In this document: piece after piece, positions 5,794 to 5,883 of the stretch
Layout of the letters: every line of letters starts with the position of its first letter
Position numbering within the stretch: the stretch's first letter is position 1
Origin: an uncultured Planctomycetaceae bacterium
Lineage (GTDB): Bacteria; Planctomycetota; Planctomycetia; Planctomycetales; Planctomycetaceae
Direction: 5' to 3'
Length of the DNA stretch: 5,883 bases
Assembly (NCBI GenBank): GCA_937975745.1
Contig: CALJUK010000551.1
Span: forward strand, 1 to 5,883
Translations under genes and position numbers: made by a program
Notes under the pieces: generated by a model
The model's input: the letters and a program-made list of their open reading frames with translations, nothing else
Databases searched by the model: none
What the model was told of the DNA's origin: nothing

Positions 5794-5883
5794 GAATTCG
5801 CGAATGCGTGTCAGCAGCCGACTGTCGAAGGGATCCCCTTACTTATCAGCCGAGTCCGAGCTGCCCGTCGATTGATCGACGAT

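Larger units (their letters stand above)
4926..5883 (-). pseudogene. fliF: fliF, flagellar MS-ring protein, 3' part, interrupted by a stop codon and a frameshift
   Basis: FliF forms the MS-ring in the inner membrane, the foundation of the flagellum. The window holds roughly the last 315 codons; the N-terminal membrane helix and first ring-building domains lie outside. Similarity runs through the whole region in this order: linker ending SDSADK, then GDPFDSRLLTRIREF and ALSYIP-like EAVSYIPDVLVTVNVDVD (ring domain), a Ser/Gln linker, VQVSVSIPEDYY, the second membrane helix and the FliG-binding tail. It needs two repairs to read as one protein: TAA at 5841-5839 is in frame with coding sequence on both sides, and the frame moves by +1 between about 5552 and 5523, best explained by one extra base in GGGAA (5552-5546 region). 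All neighbours are intact. Options are recent inactivation, sequencing or assembly error, or a truly split gene. I cannot tell which from the sequence alone. Confidence 0.72.

Noticed and set aside
1..5883. Defence system, mobile element or CRISPR array
   Set aside because: All coding sequence is accounted for by flagellar genes in a known order; no transposase, repeat array or terminal repeats were seen.

Overview
The window is a single block of flagellar genes, all on the minus strand, in the order fliF (3' part) - fliG - fliH - fliI - fliJ - a MotE/YlxF-family gene - fliK (5' part). This matches the fliF-G-H-I-J-ylxF-K order of the Bacillus subtilis fla/che operon. The protein style (a FliH with GxxxG repeats, a 455-residue FliI, a membrane-anchored MotE-like protein), GC content near 57% by eye, gaps of 49-110 bp between most genes and mostly weak Shine-Dalgarno sequences make me think of a planctomycete. 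That assignment is inference; no rRNA or marker gene is present to settle it.

Layout in transcription order, right to left. 5883-4926 is the 3' part of fliF (MS-ring protein). It reads as one protein only if an in-frame TAA (5841-5839) is read through and one extra base near 5546-5552 is ignored. 4876-3878 is fliG (C-ring rotor protein), 3778-3050 fliH (export ATPase regulator), 2979-1612 fliI (export ATPase), 1501-1049 fliJ (export stalk/chaperone). 1052-372 is a MotE/YlxF-like protein that shares an ATGA overlap with fliJ. 308-1 is the start of a Pro/Ser/Thr/Gln-rich protein that is most likely FliK (hook-length control), cut off by the window edge.

Together these genes build the base of a flagellum. 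FliF forms the ring in the membrane, and its C-terminal tail anchors FliG, which receives torque from the stators. FliH, FliI and FliJ form the ATPase complex that feeds the type III export gate. FliK times the hook-to-filament switch. The MotE-like protein probably acts at the membrane near stator or export apparatus.

I see no RNA genes, mobile elements, CRISPR arrays, promoters or convincing terminators. No stretch over about 110 bp lacks a gene. I did not find a novel system. The points worth a second look are the doubly interrupted fliF, a perfect 12-bp palindrome that contains the only strong ribosome binding site in the block, and some small inverted repeats between genes.
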